Below are positions 54,875 through 63,836 of a stretch of DNA of 64,000 bases, piece by piece. The DNA lies in NCBI RefSeq assembly GCF_007595705.1, contig NZ_NISY01000001.1, positions 1,116,001 through 1,180,000 on the forward strand, in the 5' to 3' direction. The notes under the pieces were generated by a model. The model searched no databases. It saw only the letters and a list, made by a program, of their open reading frames with translations, and was not told where the DNA came from. Position 1 is the stretch's first letter; every line of letters starts with the position of its first letter. The stretch comes from Streptomyces sp. SAJ15. GTDB taxonomy: Bacteria; Actinomycetota; Actinomycetes; Streptomycetales; Streptomycetaceae. Both the position numbers and the translations under genes were made by a program.

Positions 54875-55321
54875 GTGGCAGTCAAGATCAAGCTGAAGCG
54901 TCTGGGCAAGATCCGTTCGCCTCACTACCGCATCGTCGTCGCCGACTCCCGCACCCGCCGTGACGGCCGGGCCATCGAGGAGATCGGTCTGTACCACCCG
55001 ACGTACAACCCGTCGCGCATCGAGGTGAACTCGGAGCGCGCCCAGTACTGGCTGTCCGTCGGCGCCCAGCCGACCGAGCCGGTTCTGGCCATCCTGAAGC
55101 TCACCGGCGACTGGCAGAAGCACAAGGGCCTGCCGGCCCCGGAGAAGCCGCTGCTGGCCCCGGCGACCAAGGAAGACAAGCGCGCCTCCTTCGACGCCTT
55201 CGCCAAGGCGCTCGAGGGCGACGAGGCCAAGGGTGAGGCCATCACCCCGAAGGCCAAGAAGGCTGACAAGAAGGCGGACGAGGCTGCCGAGGCCGAGTCC
55301 ACCGAGTCGACCGAAGCCTGA
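54875..55321 (+). CDS. rpsP: 30S ribosomal protein S16
   Basis: 148 residues. The S16 core (1-80, [41 protein letters not shown]) is followed by an actinobacterial acidic/lysine extension ([20 protein letters not shown]). GTG at 54875 has AGGAGA upstream. It heads rpsP-khpA-rimM-trmD. Confidence 0.97.
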   Translation: MAVKIKLKRLGKIRSPHYRIVVADSRTRRDGRAIEEIGLYHPTYNPSRIEVNSERAQYWLSVGAQPTEPVLAILKLTGDWQKHKGLPAPEKPLLAPATKEDKRASFDAFAKALEGDEAKGEAITPKAKKADKKADEAAEAESTESTEA

Positions 55322-55326
55322 GCAGC

Positions 55327-55566
55327 ATGCTTGAGGAAGCCCTTGAGCATCTGGTGAAGGGCATTGTCGACAACCCCGACGACGTGCAGGTCGCCTCGCG
55401 CAACCTGCGCCGTGGGCGCGTGCTGGAGGTCCGGGTGCACCCCGACGACCTCGGCAAGGTGATCGGCCGTAACGGCCGCACCGCGCGCGCTCTGCGGACC
55501 GTCGTGGGCGCGATCGGCGGCCGGGGCATCCGGGTCGACCTCGTCGACGTGGACCAGGTCCGCTGA
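55327..55566 (+). CDS. khpA: KH-domain RNA-binding protein KhpA
   Basis: 79 residues consisting of a single KH domain: LEHLVKGIVDNPDDVQVASRN, the GKVIGRNGRTARALRTVV GxxG loop and GIRVDLVDVDQV. KhpA partners KhpB in RNA binding in other bacteria (known of the family). Starts 5 nt after rpsP. Confidence 0.93.
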   Translation: MLEEALEHLVKGIVDNPDDVQVASRNLRRGRVLEVRVHPDDLGKVIGRNGRTARALRTVVGAIGGRGIRVDLVDVDQVR

Positions 55567-55740
55567 GCAGCGGCAAGGAGTACCGGCACGGGCCGGGGGC
55601 GGCAGTTGCCGTTCCCGGCCCGTGTGCGTGATACGGGCGACAGGCCCGGGCCCGCGCCGACGGTGCGGTGACAGGCCCGTTCGGGGGGCGCGGCGCGGGT
55701 GACAGGCCCGGCCGGCGCGAGACGGCGCGGGCGAAGGGAC

Positions 55741-55776
55741 GTGAGCTGAGTGCAGAAGGACTTGAGCTAAGTGCAG
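55741..55776 (+). promoter_or_regulatory. Duplicated translation-start module before rimM
   Basis: GAGCTGAGTGCAG (55743-55755) and GAGCTAAGTGCAG (55764-55776) are near-identical at 21-nt spacing. In one frame the DNA reads GTG AGC TGA GTG CAG AAG GAC TTG AGC TAA GTG CAG: a six-codon mini-ORF at 55750 with an AAGGGA site (55734-55739) stops directly before the rimM GTG at 55771. Confidence 0.55.
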
Positions 55777-56316
55777 TTGGTAGTCGCGCGGATCGGCCGC
55801 GCCCACGGCATCAAGGGCGAGGTCACGGTGGAGGTGCGGACGGACGAGCCGGAGCAGCGGCTCGCGCCGGGCGCCCGGCTGGCCACCGAGCCCGCCTCGG
55901 TGGGCCCGCTGACCATCGAGACCGGCCGGGTGCACAGCGGACGGCTGCTGCTGCGCTTCGCCGGGGTCGCGGACCGTACGGCCGCGGAGGCGCTGCGGAA
56001 CGTGCTGCTGATCGCGGATGTCGACCCCGAGGAGACCCCGGAGGACCCCGAGGAGTTCTACGACCACCAGCTGGTCGACCTCGACGTGGTCACCGTGGAC
56101 GGCACCGAGGTCGGCCGGATCTCCGAGATCTCGCACCTGCCGTACCAGGACCTGCTGGTCGTGGAGCGCCCCGACGGCAGCGAGGTCCTGGTGCCCTTCG
56201 TCTCCGAGATCGTGCCGGAGATCGACCTGGAGGCGCAGCGGGCGGTCATCGACCCGCCGCCGGGACTCCTGGACGAGGCCCAGGCCGAGATCGCCTCCAA
56301 CCGGGACGAGTCCTGA
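55771..56316 (+). CDS. rimM: 16S rRNA maturation protein RimM
   Basis: 181 residues. N-terminal [31 protein letters not shown] is the RimM barrel; the C-terminal PRC barrel has [25 protein letters not shown] and [27 protein letters not shown]. It assists 30S assembly. GTG at 55771 has AAGGA 10 nt before it, within a duplicated start region. The stop overlaps the trmD ATG by one base. Confidence 0.95.
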   Translation: MQLVVARIGRAHGIKGEVTVEVRTDEPEQRLAPGARLATEPASVGPLTIETGRVHSGRLLLRFAGVADRTAAEALRNVLLIADVDPEETPEDPEEFYDHQLVDLDVVTVDGTEVGRISEISHLPYQDLLVVERPDGSEVLVPFVSEIVPEIDLEAQRAVIDPPPGLLDEAQAEIASNRDES

Positions 56317-57182
56317 TGCGGCTCGACGTCGTCACGATCTTCCCCGAGTACCTGGAGCCGCTGAACGTCTCGCTGGTCGGCAAGGCGCGCGCCCGCGGCC
56401 AGCTCGATGTGCGCGTGCACGATCTGCGCGCCTGGACGCACGACCGGCACCACACGGTCGACGACACGCCGTACGGCGGTGGCCCCGGCATGGTGATGAA
56501 GCCCGAGCCGTGGGGCGAGGCGCTGGACGAGATCATCGCGTCGGGCGCGGACGCGGGTTCCGTCGGCGGCGAGCGGGAGGACTCCGCCGGCGGTGGCGCG
56601 GCGACCGGGAAGCCGGTGCTGGTCGTGCCGACGCCCAGCGGCGTCCCGTTCACCCAGACGCTGGCCGTCGAGCTCTCCGAGCGCCCGTGGCTGATCTTCG
56701 CGCCCGCCCGTTACGAGGGCATCGACCGCCGCGTCATCGAGGCGTACGGCGAGAGCCTCGATGTCTACGAGGTCTCCATCGGCGACTACGTCCTGGCCGG
56801 CGGCGAGGCGGCGGTCCTGGTGATCACCGAGGCGGTGGCACGACTGCTGCCCGGTGTACTGGGCAACGCCGAGTCCCACCGCGACGACTCCTTCGCGCCC
56901 GGCGCCATGGCGGACCTGCTGGAAGGTCCCGTCTACACCAAGCCGCCGGAGTGGCGCGGCCGCGGCATCCCCGAGGTGCTGGTCAGCGGGCACCACGGCA
57001 AGATCGCCCGCTGGCGGCGGGACGAGGCGTTCCGCCGCACCAGCCGCAACCGTCCCGATCTGATCGAGCGCTGCGATCCGGCGGCGCTGGACAAGCACGA
57101 CCGCAGGCTGCTGGCCGAGCTGGGCTGGGAGCAGCTGCCGGACGGTCGATTTGGGCGCCCGGGCGAGTCCGTGGAACAATAG
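56316..57182 (+). CDS. trmD: tRNA (guanine(37)-N(1))-methyltransferase
   Basis: 288 residues (longer than the ~255 of E. coli). [45 protein letters not shown] and YVLAGGEAAVLVITEAVARLLPGVLGNAESHRDDSF form the SPOUT knot. The extra ~25 residues sit at about 76-100 (GADAGSVGGEREDSAGGG), a low-complexity loop. It methylates G37 of several tRNAs. Coupled to rimM by TGATG. Confidence 0.96.
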   Translation: MRLDVVTIFPEYLEPLNVSLVGKARARGQLDVRVHDLRAWTHDRHHTVDDTPYGGGPGMVMKPEPWGEALDEIIASGADAGSVGGEREDSAGGGAATGKPVLVVPTPSGVPFTQTLAVELSERPWLIFAPARYEGIDRRVIEAYGESLDVYEVSIGDYVLAGGEAAVLVITEAVARLLPGVLGNAESHRDDSFAPGAMADLLEGPVYTKPPEWRGRGIPEVLVSGHHGKIARWRRDEAFRRTSRNRPDLIERCDPAALDKHDRRLLAELGWEQLPDGRFGRPGESVEQ

Positions 57183-57299
57183 GCAGCTGCTGTGCGTCCG
57201 GCGCGCGCCCCTGCCACAGGGGGACACGACGCCGCCGGGCACAGAGCCGCGAACGGCCCTTCGGCCCGGGGCGCGGCAACCGACAACTCCCAACGTACC

Positions 57300-57321
57300 G
57301 CTGATGACCTGTGGCATCAGC
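57300..57321 (+). promoter_or_regulatory. Leader hairpin adjoining the rplS ribosome site
   Basis: GCTGATG (57300-57306) and CATCAGC (57315-57321) form a 7-bp stem with an 8-nt loop that ends directly before CGAGGAAAGC, the rplS ribosome-binding region. It may regulate translation. Upstream, GGCCC-TTCG-GGCCC-like arms (near 57256-57270) may form a second hairpin. Confidence 0.4.
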
Positions 57322-57338
57322 GAGGAAAGCAGACGATC

Positions 57339-57689
57339 ATGTCTCACGTGCTCGACACCGTCGACTCCGCGTCGCTGCGCAGCGACATCCCGGGCTTCCG
57401 TCCCGGTGACACGGTCAACGTCCACGTCCGCGTCATCGAGGGCAACCGCTCCCGTGTGCAGCAGTTCAAGGGCGTCGTGATCCGCCGCCAGGGCTCGGGC
57501 GTGCGCGAGACCTTCACCGTCCGCAAGGTCAGCTTCAGCGTCGGCGTCGAGCGCACCTTCCCGGTGCACACCCCGATCGTCGAGAAGATCGAGGTCGTGA
57601 CCCGCGGTGACGTGCGTCGCGCCAAGCTGTACTACCTGCGTGAGCTGCGCGGCAAGGCCGCGAAGATCAAGGAGAAGCGCGAGAACTGA
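57339..57689 (+). CDS. rplS: 50S ribosomal protein L19
   Basis: 116 residues. [99 protein letters not shown] is the full L19. ATG at 57339 with GAGGAAAG upstream. A leader hairpin precedes it. Confidence 0.97.
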   Translation: MSHVLDTVDSASLRSDIPGFRPGDTVNVHVRVIEGNRSRVQQFKGVVIRRQGSGVRETFTVRKVSFSVGVERTFPVHTPIVEKIEVVTRGDVRRAKLYYLRELRGKAAKIKEKREN

Positions 57690-57722
57690 GCAGGCGCCGG
57701 GGGTCCGGCGGGCCCGGCCGGA

Positions 57723-57728
57723 TAGGCT
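57723..57728 (+). promoter_or_regulatory. -10 box of the first signal peptidase gene
   Basis: TAGGCT lies 9 nt before ATG 57738, no ribosome site. The 12-mer TAGGCTCTGGGC also occurs before the 10387 gene. Confidence 0.4.
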
Positions 57729-57737
57729 CTGGGCCCG

Positions 57738-58877
57738 ATGGACACCGAGACCGGCACCGAGGCACAGCTCGCGAAGCGCTCAGAGCGCGACCGCTCTTCC
57801 GCACCCGACGAGGGGATGGAGGAGGGGTCGCGCTCTTCGCGTTCGCGGGTTCTCTCGGACCAGCGGGAGGTCTCGGAGACGGGGACTGACTCGGGCTCGG
57901 GAGACGGCCGGGACGCTGCGGGGACTGACTCCGGCTCGGGGGACGGCCGGGACGCGGGGACCGCTTCCCGCTCGGGGGAGGGCCGGGACGCTGTGGCCGC
58001 AGCCGAGTCGCGGGACGGCGGTCGACATGCGGGGGATGTCCCAGAGTCGGGGGACGCCCGCGACTCGGCGGATGCCTCCGACCCGGCGGATGCCTCCGAC
58101 CCGGGCGAGCCGTCGCAGGACGGCTCCCGGTGGCGGAGCTGGCGGACGTACGTCCTGATCACAGCGGTCTGCTGCACCGTGGTGCTGCTGCTGAGCAGCT
58201 TTGTCGTGCAGCCCTTCCTGATCCCCAGCGGCTCGATGGAGAACACCTTCCGGCCCGGAGACCGTGTCATGGTCAACAAGCTGGCGTACCGTTTCGGGGA
58301 TGAGCCGCGTCGCGGCGATGTGGTGGTCTTCGACGGCGCGGGCTCCTTCGCGCCGGAGGGGCCCCAGGAGAATCCGGTGACCGGGCTCCTGCGCAAGGTC
58401 GGGGCGGCCGTCGGACTGGCCGAGCCGGCCGAGACCGACTACATCAAGCGCGTGATCGGCGTCGGCGGTGACCGCGTCACCTGCTGCGACAGACGGGGGA
58501 GGATCAGCGTGAACGGGGAATCCGTGGACGAGGAGGGTTACCTGTATCCGGGGGACGCCCCCTCTCAGGTGCGTTTCGACATCGTGGTGCCGCGCGGGCG
58601 GCTGTGGGTCATGGGCGACCACCGCTCGGACTCCCGCGACTCCCGCGACCGCCTCGGTGCGCCGGGCGGCGGCGGTGTCCCGCTCGACAAGGTGATCGGC
58701 AGGGTCGACTGGATCGGCTGGCCGATCGGCCGCTGGACGTCGGTGGACCGGCCCCGGGCGTTCGATCGGGTGCCGGAGCCCAGCGGGGCGCACGGGGGCG
58801 CCCATGGCGGTGCGAGCGGTGGTGACGCGCCGAGCGAGCGGGCGGGCGCCGGAGCGCCGGGAGGCGCGCATGGGTAG
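57738..58877 (+). CDS. Type I signal peptidase 1 (SipW-like)
   Basis: 379 residues. A long disordered, repetitive head (GTDSGSGDGRDA twice at about 54-80) precedes a membrane anchor (TYVLITAVCCTVVLLLSSFVVQPFLIP, about 137-163). The catalytic Ser is S166 in PSGSMENTF and the Lys base K237 in YIKRVIGVGGD; the downstream GDHRSDSRDSR box D is intact. There is no clear C-terminal second membrane segment, like SipW of Streptomyces (known to lack it). It heads a run of four signal peptidase genes; the stop overlaps the second gene. Confidence 0.9.
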   Translation: MDTETGTEAQLAKRSERDRSSAPDEGMEEGSRSSRSRVLSDQREVSETGTDSGSGDGRDAAGTDSGSGDGRDAGTASRSGEGRDAVAAAESRDGGRHAGDVPESGDARDSADASDPADASDPGEPSQDGSRWRSWRTYVLITAVCCTVVLLLSSFVVQPFLIPSGSMENTFRPGDRVMVNKLAYRFGDEPRRGDVVVFDGAGSFAPEGPQENPVTGLLRKVGAAVGLAEPAETDYIKRVIGVGGDRVTCCDRRGRISVNGESVDEEGYLYPGDAPSQVRFDIVVPRGRLWVMGDHRSDSRDSRDRLGAPGGGGVPLDKVIGRVDWIGWPIGRWTSVDRPRAFDRVPEPSGAHGGAHGGASGGDAPSERAGAGAPGGAHG

Positions 58878-60003
58878 CCGTGGGCGCCCCCGCTACGGCA
58901 GCCGCCGGGCGTCGGGCCCCGCGCGGGGCGCCGTTCCGGACACGAGCACGGGCCTGGATACAGGCACGGATACGGGCGCGGGCGAGGAGATGCGCCCGCC
59001 GGGGCGTGCGCCGAGGCGTGCGCCGGTCGGTCGCGCGGAGCGGCGGAAGACCCTGCGCCGCATCAAGCGTCGGCGGCGCCGCTCGGCCGTCAAGGAGATA
59101 CCGATCCTGGTCGGCGTGGCGCTGCTGATCGCGCTGGTGCTCAAGACCTTCCTGGTGCAGGCGTTCGTGATCCCGTCCGGCTCGATGGAGCAGACGATCC
59201 GGATCGGCGACCGCGTGCTGGTGGACAAGCTGACCCCGTGGTTCGGCGCCAAGCCGGAGCGCGGGGACGTGGTGGTCTTCAAGGACCCGGGCGACTGGCT
59301 GAAGGACGAGCGCAAGCCCCCCAAGGAGGATCCGGTCGTCATCAAGCAGGGCAAGCAGTTCCTGACCTTCATCGGGCTGCTGCCCTCCGACGACGAGCAG
59401 GACCTCATCAAGCGCGTCATCGGCGTCGGTGGCGACACGGTGGAGTGCTGCGACAAGGACGGTCGGGTCACCGTCAACGGAACCCCGCTGAACGAGTCCT
59501 ATCTGCATCCCGGCAACCGGCCCTCGGAGGTGAAGTTCAAGGTCACCGTGCCCAAGGGACGGCTTTTCGTGATGGGTGACCACCGCGAGGACTCCGCGGA
59601 CTCGCGCTACCACCTCGACGAGGAGGGGCAGGGCACGATCTCGGAGGACCTGGTGGTCGGCCGGGCCATGGTCATCGCGTGGCCGTTCGGACACTGGCGG
59701 CGACTGGAGGAGCCCGAAACATACGCCTCCGTGCGGGACGCGCCGACGGCGACGACACGGGCGGACGGCGGCTCGGAGCATAGGCTTGCCCCCATGGACC
59801 AGCACGGAATGGTCCAGCTCCCGACCCCTGCGGAACTCCCGCTCGTTATGGGAGTGGTGGGCCTGCGCCGTTCGTGGCACAGGCGGCAGTGCGGCAAGAG
59901 GAGTGGATGTGGGGGATTTGGCGGTCGGCGCACGATCCGGTCACGAGGAGCCCGAGCGGCAGCCCGGGCCGCCGGAGGGCGCGCCCGTCGAGGAGACGGC
60001 TGA
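58870..60003 (+). CDS. Type I signal peptidase 2 (SipX-like)
   Basis: 377 residues. Start ATG 58870 (GGGAGG at 6 nt), overlapping gene 1 by 8 bp. Anchor VKEIPILVGVALLIALVLKTFLVQAFVIP, catalytic S105 (PSGSMEQT) and K181 (LIKRVIGVGGD), box GDHREDSADSR. The C-terminal ~60 residues (ELPLVMGVVGLRRSWHRRQ then R/G/C-rich) are unusual, with only a short hydrophobic stretch and a basic tail overlapping the third gene by 95 bp in another frame. The reading frame is therefore uncertain after about residue 330. Confidence 0.85.
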   Translation: MGSRGRPRYGSRRASGPARGAVPDTSTGLDTGTDTGAGEEMRPPGRAPRRAPVGRAERRKTLRRIKRRRRRSAVKEIPILVGVALLIALVLKTFLVQAFVIPSGSMEQTIRIGDRVLVDKLTPWFGAKPERGDVVVFKDPGDWLKDERKPPKEDPVVIKQGKQFLTFIGLLPSDDEQDLIKRVIGVGGDTVECCDKDGRVTVNGTPLNESYLHPGNRPSEVKFKVTVPKGRLFVMGDHREDSADSRYHLDEEGQGTISEDLVVGRAMVIAWPFGHWRRLEEPETYASVRDAPTATTRADGGSEHRLAPMDQHGMVQLPTPAELPLVMGVVGLRRSWHRRQCGKRSGCGGFGGRRTIRSRGARAAARAAGGRARRGDG

Positions 60004-61231
60004 ACGGGCCGGGGTGCCGGGGGCCGTACCTCCGGGCGCCGCGGCTCCGGTAGGCGGCGCTCCGGGGACCGTGCCACCCTCACCCGAGCGTTCCCCGCGG
60101 CACGAGAACGACGCGCGGGCCGAGCGCGCTGCGCTTGCGGGAGCCGGCGCGCCGGCCGGTATCGAAGCGGTGCCCGCGGGCACGCGGCCCACGGGCGGGG
60201 CAGCGCAGGCCGGGGTGGCGGCCCGGGAGGACGCCGAGGGCGTGGGCGGCCCCGCGGCCGGGCGGGGCGAGGGCGGCGACCGCGGCGCTGACGCCCGCGC
60301 GGGCTCCGCCGACTCCGCCCCCGGCTCCGCCGACTCCGCCGGTGACTCCGCTGACTCCGCCGGCTCCGATGGTGACGGCGAGGACCGGAGCGGCGCGGCC
60401 CCCGGGGGCGACGGCGCCGACGACAGGAAGCCGAAGCCGAAGCAGCGCTCCTTCTGGAAGGAGCTGCCGCTGCTGATCGGTATCGCGCTGCTGCTGGCGC
60501 TCCTGATCAAGACCTTCCTGCTGCAGGCGTTCTCCATCCCGTCCGACTCGATGCAGAACACCCTCCAGCGCGGCGACCGGGTGCTGGTGGACAAGCTCAC
60601 CCCGTGGTTCGGAGCCGAGCCGGAGCGCGGCGAGGTCGTGGTCTTCCACGATCCGGGCGGCTGGCTCGGGGAGACCGAGCCGCAGGACTCCGGCCCGATC
60701 ATGGAGGGCGTCCAGAAGGTGCTCAGCTTCATCGGGCTGATGCCTTCGGCTGAGGAGAAGGACCTGATCAAGCGGGTCATCGCGGTCGGCGGCGACACGG
60801 TGGAGTGCAAGAAGGGCGGCCCGGTCAAGGTCAACGGCAAGCCCCTCGACGAGCCGTACATCTTCCCCGGCGACACCGCCTGCGACGACAAGCCGTTCGG
60901 GCCGGTGAAGGTCCCGGAGGGTCGGCTGTGGGTGATGGGCGACCACCGCCAGGACTCGCTCGACTCGCGCTACCACCAGGATCTGGAGAAGGGCACGATC
61001 TCGGTGGAAGGGGTCGTGGGCCGTGCGATCGTCGTCGCCTGGCCGATCGACCGCTGGTCGACGCTTCCCGTGCCGGACACCTTCGACCAGCCGGCGCTGA
61101 GCACCGCGATGGCGGCGGCCCCCTCCGCCCTCGGACTGGCGGGCGCGCTGCCGATCGTGCTGTGGCGCCGCCGCCGGCTCCTGGCCAAGGACGGCGACGG
61201 GAACGGCAGCGGGCACGGGAGCGAGGGCTGA
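59909..61231 (+). CDS. Type I signal peptidase 3 (SipY-like)
   Basis: 440 residues. GTG at 59909 follows AAGAGGAG at 5 nt. A long disordered head (1-175) has GSADSA repeats (SADSAPGSADSAGDSADSAGS type) and precedes an anchor (PLLIGIALLLALLIKTFLLQAFSIP). Catalytic S214 (PSDSMQNT) and K288 (LIKRVIAVGGD); GDHRQDSLDSR. A C-terminal segment (AMAAAPSALGLAGALPIVLW) resembles a second membrane segment. In Streptomyces lividans the SipY homologue is the major signal peptidase (known). Confidence 0.9.
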   Translation: MGDLAVGARSGHEEPERQPGPPEGAPVEETAERAGVPGAVPPGAAAPVGGAPGTVPPSPERSPRHENDARAERAALAGAGAPAGIEAVPAGTRPTGGAAQAGVAAREDAEGVGGPAAGRGEGGDRGADARAGSADSAPGSADSAGDSADSAGSDGDGEDRSGAAPGGDGADDRKPKPKQRSFWKELPLLIGIALLLALLIKTFLLQAFSIPSDSMQNTLQRGDRVLVDKLTPWFGAEPERGEVVVFHDPGGWLGETEPQDSGPIMEGVQKVLSFIGLMPSAEEKDLIKRVIAVGGDTVECKKGGPVKVNGKPLDEPYIFPGDTACDDKPFGPVKVPEGRLWVMGDHRQDSLDSRYHQDLEKGTISVEGVVGRAIVVAWPIDRWSTLPVPDTFDQPALSTAMAAAPSALGLAGALPIVLWRRRRLLAKDGDGNGSGHGSEG

Positions 61232-61394
61232 CGCGCGGACGATGGCCGAAGCCGGGGCGTGACGGCCGGTGCGTCGGGTACGACGGCTGACGGCCGTCGT
61301 ACTGCCGGGTAGGGTGCGATTCCATGCCGAAGGGCATACGGAACCGGATGTTCTACGCGGAACACGGCATCGCCTCCGCGGGGTGGGAGTGGGC

Positions 61395-62153
61395 ATGAGC
61401 GGGGCCAGAAGCACGGATGGCGGCAGGCGCACCCGGGGCAGCGTGCTCTCCGGGGTGGCCGTGGCCATCGGCTGCGTGCTGTTCCTCGGCGGATTCGCCT
61501 GGGGAGCGTTCCTCTACAAGCCGTACACCGTCCCGACCAACTCGATGGCGCCGTCGATCAAGCAGGGCGCGCGGGTGCTGGCCGAGCGAATAGACGGCGA
61601 CGAGGTGCGCCGCGGCGACGTCGTCGTCTTCCAGGACAAGGTCTGGGGCGACACGCCGATGGTGAAGCGGGTCGTCGGCGTCGACGGCGACAAGGTCGAG
61701 TGCTGCGACCGGCGGGGCCGGCTGATGGTCAACGGCAAGCCGATCGAGGAACCGTATCTGCCCGACACCAAGGCCACCGGCACGAGCAGCTTCTTCTCCG
61801 CCACCGTGCCCAAGGGTGAGCTGTTCCTGCTCGGCGACCACCGGGTCGACTCGGTGGACTCGCCCGAGCACCTGGCCGACGGGGCCCACGGCACGGTGCC
61901 CCGGGACACGGTGCGGGCCCGTGTCGACGCCGTCGTCTGGCCGCAGGACGCCATGGGGATGCTGGAGCGGCCGACCGGCTTCGCCGCCCTCCCCGGCGGG
62001 ATCTCCGAGCCGGGCCCGGTCACACCGCTCACCTACGCCGTCACCATCGGCGCCGTGCTCATCCTGGGAGGTGCGGCGTACGGCCCGATCGCCAAGATCG
62101 CGGCGCGGCGCCGGGACAAGGGCGAACGGAAGGCGGCGACGGTCGGTGGCTGA
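61395..62153 (+). CDS. Type I signal peptidase 4 (SipZ-like)
   Basis: 252 residues from ATG 61395 (MSGARSTDGGRR). Anchor SGVAVAIGCVLFLGGFAWGAFLYKPYTVP, catalytic S50 (PTNSMAPS), K91 (MVKRVVGVDGD), GDHRVDSVDSPEHL. The C-terminal hydrophobic segment YAVTIGAVLILGGAAYGPI and basic end form a second anchor. In Streptomyces lividans sipZ starts the next transcript (known); here 163 nt separate it from gene 3, and the NUDIX gene overlaps its end. Confidence 0.9.
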   Translation: MSGARSTDGGRRTRGSVLSGVAVAIGCVLFLGGFAWGAFLYKPYTVPTNSMAPSIKQGARVLAERIDGDEVRRGDVVVFQDKVWGDTPMVKRVVGVDGDKVECCDRRGRLMVNGKPIEEPYLPDTKATGTSSFFSATVPKGELFLLGDHRVDSVDSPEHLADGAHGTVPRDTVRARVDAVVWPQDAMGMLERPTGFAALPGGISEPGPVTPLTYAVTIGAVLILGGAAYGPIAKIAARRRDKGERKAATVGG

Positions 62154-62721
62154 GACGATGCCGGGCGCGAACGCGGACGCGGGCGCGGACACGAACCCGG
62201 ACATGGGCACGGGGACCGCGGCGGCGGCCGGGGGCGGGCAGGAGCTGCGCAGGGTCGCCCGGGTCGTGCTGTTGGACCGGCAGGACCGGATCCTGCTGCT
62301 GCACGGCTTCGAGCCGGACGACCCCTCGTCGACCTGGTGGTTCACGCCGGGCGGCGGGCTGGAGGGCGACGAGAGCCGGGAGCAGGCGGCACGCCGGGAG
62401 CTGGCCGAGGAGACGGGCATCACCGAGGTGGAGCTGGGGCCCGTGCTCTGGCGGCGGGTGTGCTCCTTCCCCTTCGACGGCCGGCGCTGGGATCAGGACG
62501 AGTGGTACTACCTGGGGCGCACCGAGCGGACCGCCACCGAGACGGGCGGCCATACGGACCTGGAGCGGCGCAGCGTCACCGGGCTCCGGTGGTGGACGTA
62601 CGAGGAACTGGCCGCCACCCGTGAGACCGTGTACCCGACCAGGCTCGCCGGACTCCTGCGTACGCTGCTGGACGAGGGACCCCCGGCCTCACCGGTGATC
62701 CTGGAGACTGAGTGTGTCTGA
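62146..62721 (+). CDS. NUDIX hydrolase
   Basis: 191 residues. NUDIX box G70-x5-E76-x7-R84-E-L-x-E88-E89-x-G91-I92 (GGLEGDESREQAARRELAEETGI) is complete, after RVARVVLLDRQDRILLLHGF. Hydrolyses a nucleoside diphosphate derivative, substrate unknown. GTG at 62146 overlaps sipZ by 8 nt; an ATG at 62158 is an alternative. Low-complexity head (GANADAGADTNPDMG). Confidence 0.9.
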   Translation: MAETMPGANADAGADTNPDMGTGTAAAAGGGQELRRVARVVLLDRQDRILLLHGFEPDDPSSTWWFTPGGGLEGDESREQAARRELAEETGITEVELGPVLWRRVCSFPFDGRRWDQDEWYYLGRTERTATETGGHTDLERRSVTGLRWWTYEELAATRETVYPTRLAGLLRTLLDEGPPASPVILETECV

Positions 62722-62760
62722 CGCACAATGGGGGGACGCACGGCTGAAGGGGAACATGCC

Positions 62761-63069
62761 ATGAGCGCCGAGGACCTCGAAAAGTACGAGACCGAGATGG
62801 AGCTGAAGCTCTACCGGGAGTACCGCGACGTCGTCGGACTGTTCAAATACGTGATCGAGACCGAGCGGCGGTTCTACCTCACCAACGACTACGAGATGCA
62901 GGTGCACTCGGTCCAGGGCGAGGTGTTCTTCGAGGTGTCGATGGCCGACGCCTGGGTCTGGGACATGTATCGGCCGGCCCGCTTCGTCAAGCAGGTGCGG
63001 GTGCTCACCTTCAAGGACGTGAACATCGAGGAGCTGAACAAGAGCGACCTCGACCTTCCGGGCGGCTGA
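62761..63069 (+). CDS. DUF2469 protein
   Basis: 102 residues: SAEDLEKYETEMELKLYREYRDVVGLFKYVIETERRFYLTNDYEMQVHSVQGEVFFEVSMADAWVWDMYRPARFVKQVRVLTFKDVNIEELNKSDLDLP. ATG at 62761 has GAAGGGGAAC upstream. DUF2469 proteins are conserved in actinobacteria upstream of yraN, comM and dprA; the function is unknown. Confidence 0.93.
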   Translation: MSAEDLEKYETEMELKLYREYRDVVGLFKYVIETERRFYLTNDYEMQVHSVQGEVFFEVSMADAWVWDMYRPARFVKQVRVLTFKDVNIEELNKSDLDLPGG

Positions 63070-63251
63070 TCCCGCGGTCCGAGGGCGCTCGGCCGAGCCC
63101 GCGTCCGGGGCCGCGCCGCGGACCTCCGGGGCCGCGGCGCCGAGTATGACCACCCGTTCGAGTGATCGGGTTTTCCACATCCGCCCGGTTGTCCACCAAG
63201 ATCCAACAAGGTGGGGCGGAGGCGTCACAGTCGGTGCCGGAGGTGGTGCCG

Positions 63252-63836
63252 ATGTCGCGGACGCGGCGGTGCGCGGGAGCGGAGACGCCCGCGGGCCCGG
63301 GGAGGATGACCCAGGGCTCGGGTTCGACGGTGGCCCCGGGGGAGACGGCCCAGGGCTCGGGGTCGACCGTGGGCCTGAGGAAGACGACCCAGCGCTCGGG
63401 GACGACGCTCGGCCCGGGGACGGCACGGGGCCCGGGGACGGCGGGGTCGACAGGCACGGCGAGGCCGCCCGGCCGGGACGCGGCCCGTCGAGCGCTCGGG
63501 CGGTACGGGGAGGAGCTGGCCGCCCGACGGCTGACCGAGGCCGGGATGACGGTGCTGGCGCGCAACTGGCGGTGCCGGGAGGGCGAGCTGGACATCGTCG
63601 CCCGCGAGGGCGACACCCTCGTCGTCTGTGAGGTCAAGACCCGCAGGTCGCACGGGTACGAGCACCCGATGGAGGCCCTCACCCACGGCAAGACGGAGCG
63701 GCTGCGACGGCTGGCCGAGTGCTGGCTGGAGCGTTGTGGCGGCGCGCCGCCGGACGGGGTGCGGATCGACCTGGTGGGCGTGGTGCTGCCGGACCGGGGC
63801 GGGCCCGTCGTCGAGCACGTCAGGGGGGTCGCCTGA
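63252..63836 (+). CDS. yraN: YraN (UPF0102) nuclease-fold protein
   Basis: 194 residues from ATG 63252 (GGAGG 8 nt before). The UPF0102 core (about 85-194) reads [77 protein letters not shown], with the D...E-x-K restriction-endonuclease-like triad. The first ~75 residues are repeats of [16 protein letters not shown]. The stop overlaps the comM start. Confidence 0.9.
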   Translation: MSRTRRCAGAETPAGPGRMTQGSGSTVAPGETAQGSGSTVGLRKTTQRSGTTLGPGTARGPGTAGSTGTARPPGRDAARRALGRYGEELAARRLTEAGMTVLARNWRCREGELDIVAREGDTLVVCEVKTRRSHGYEHPMEALTHGKTERLRRLAECWLERCGGAPPDGVRIDLVGVVLPDRGGPVVEHVRGVA

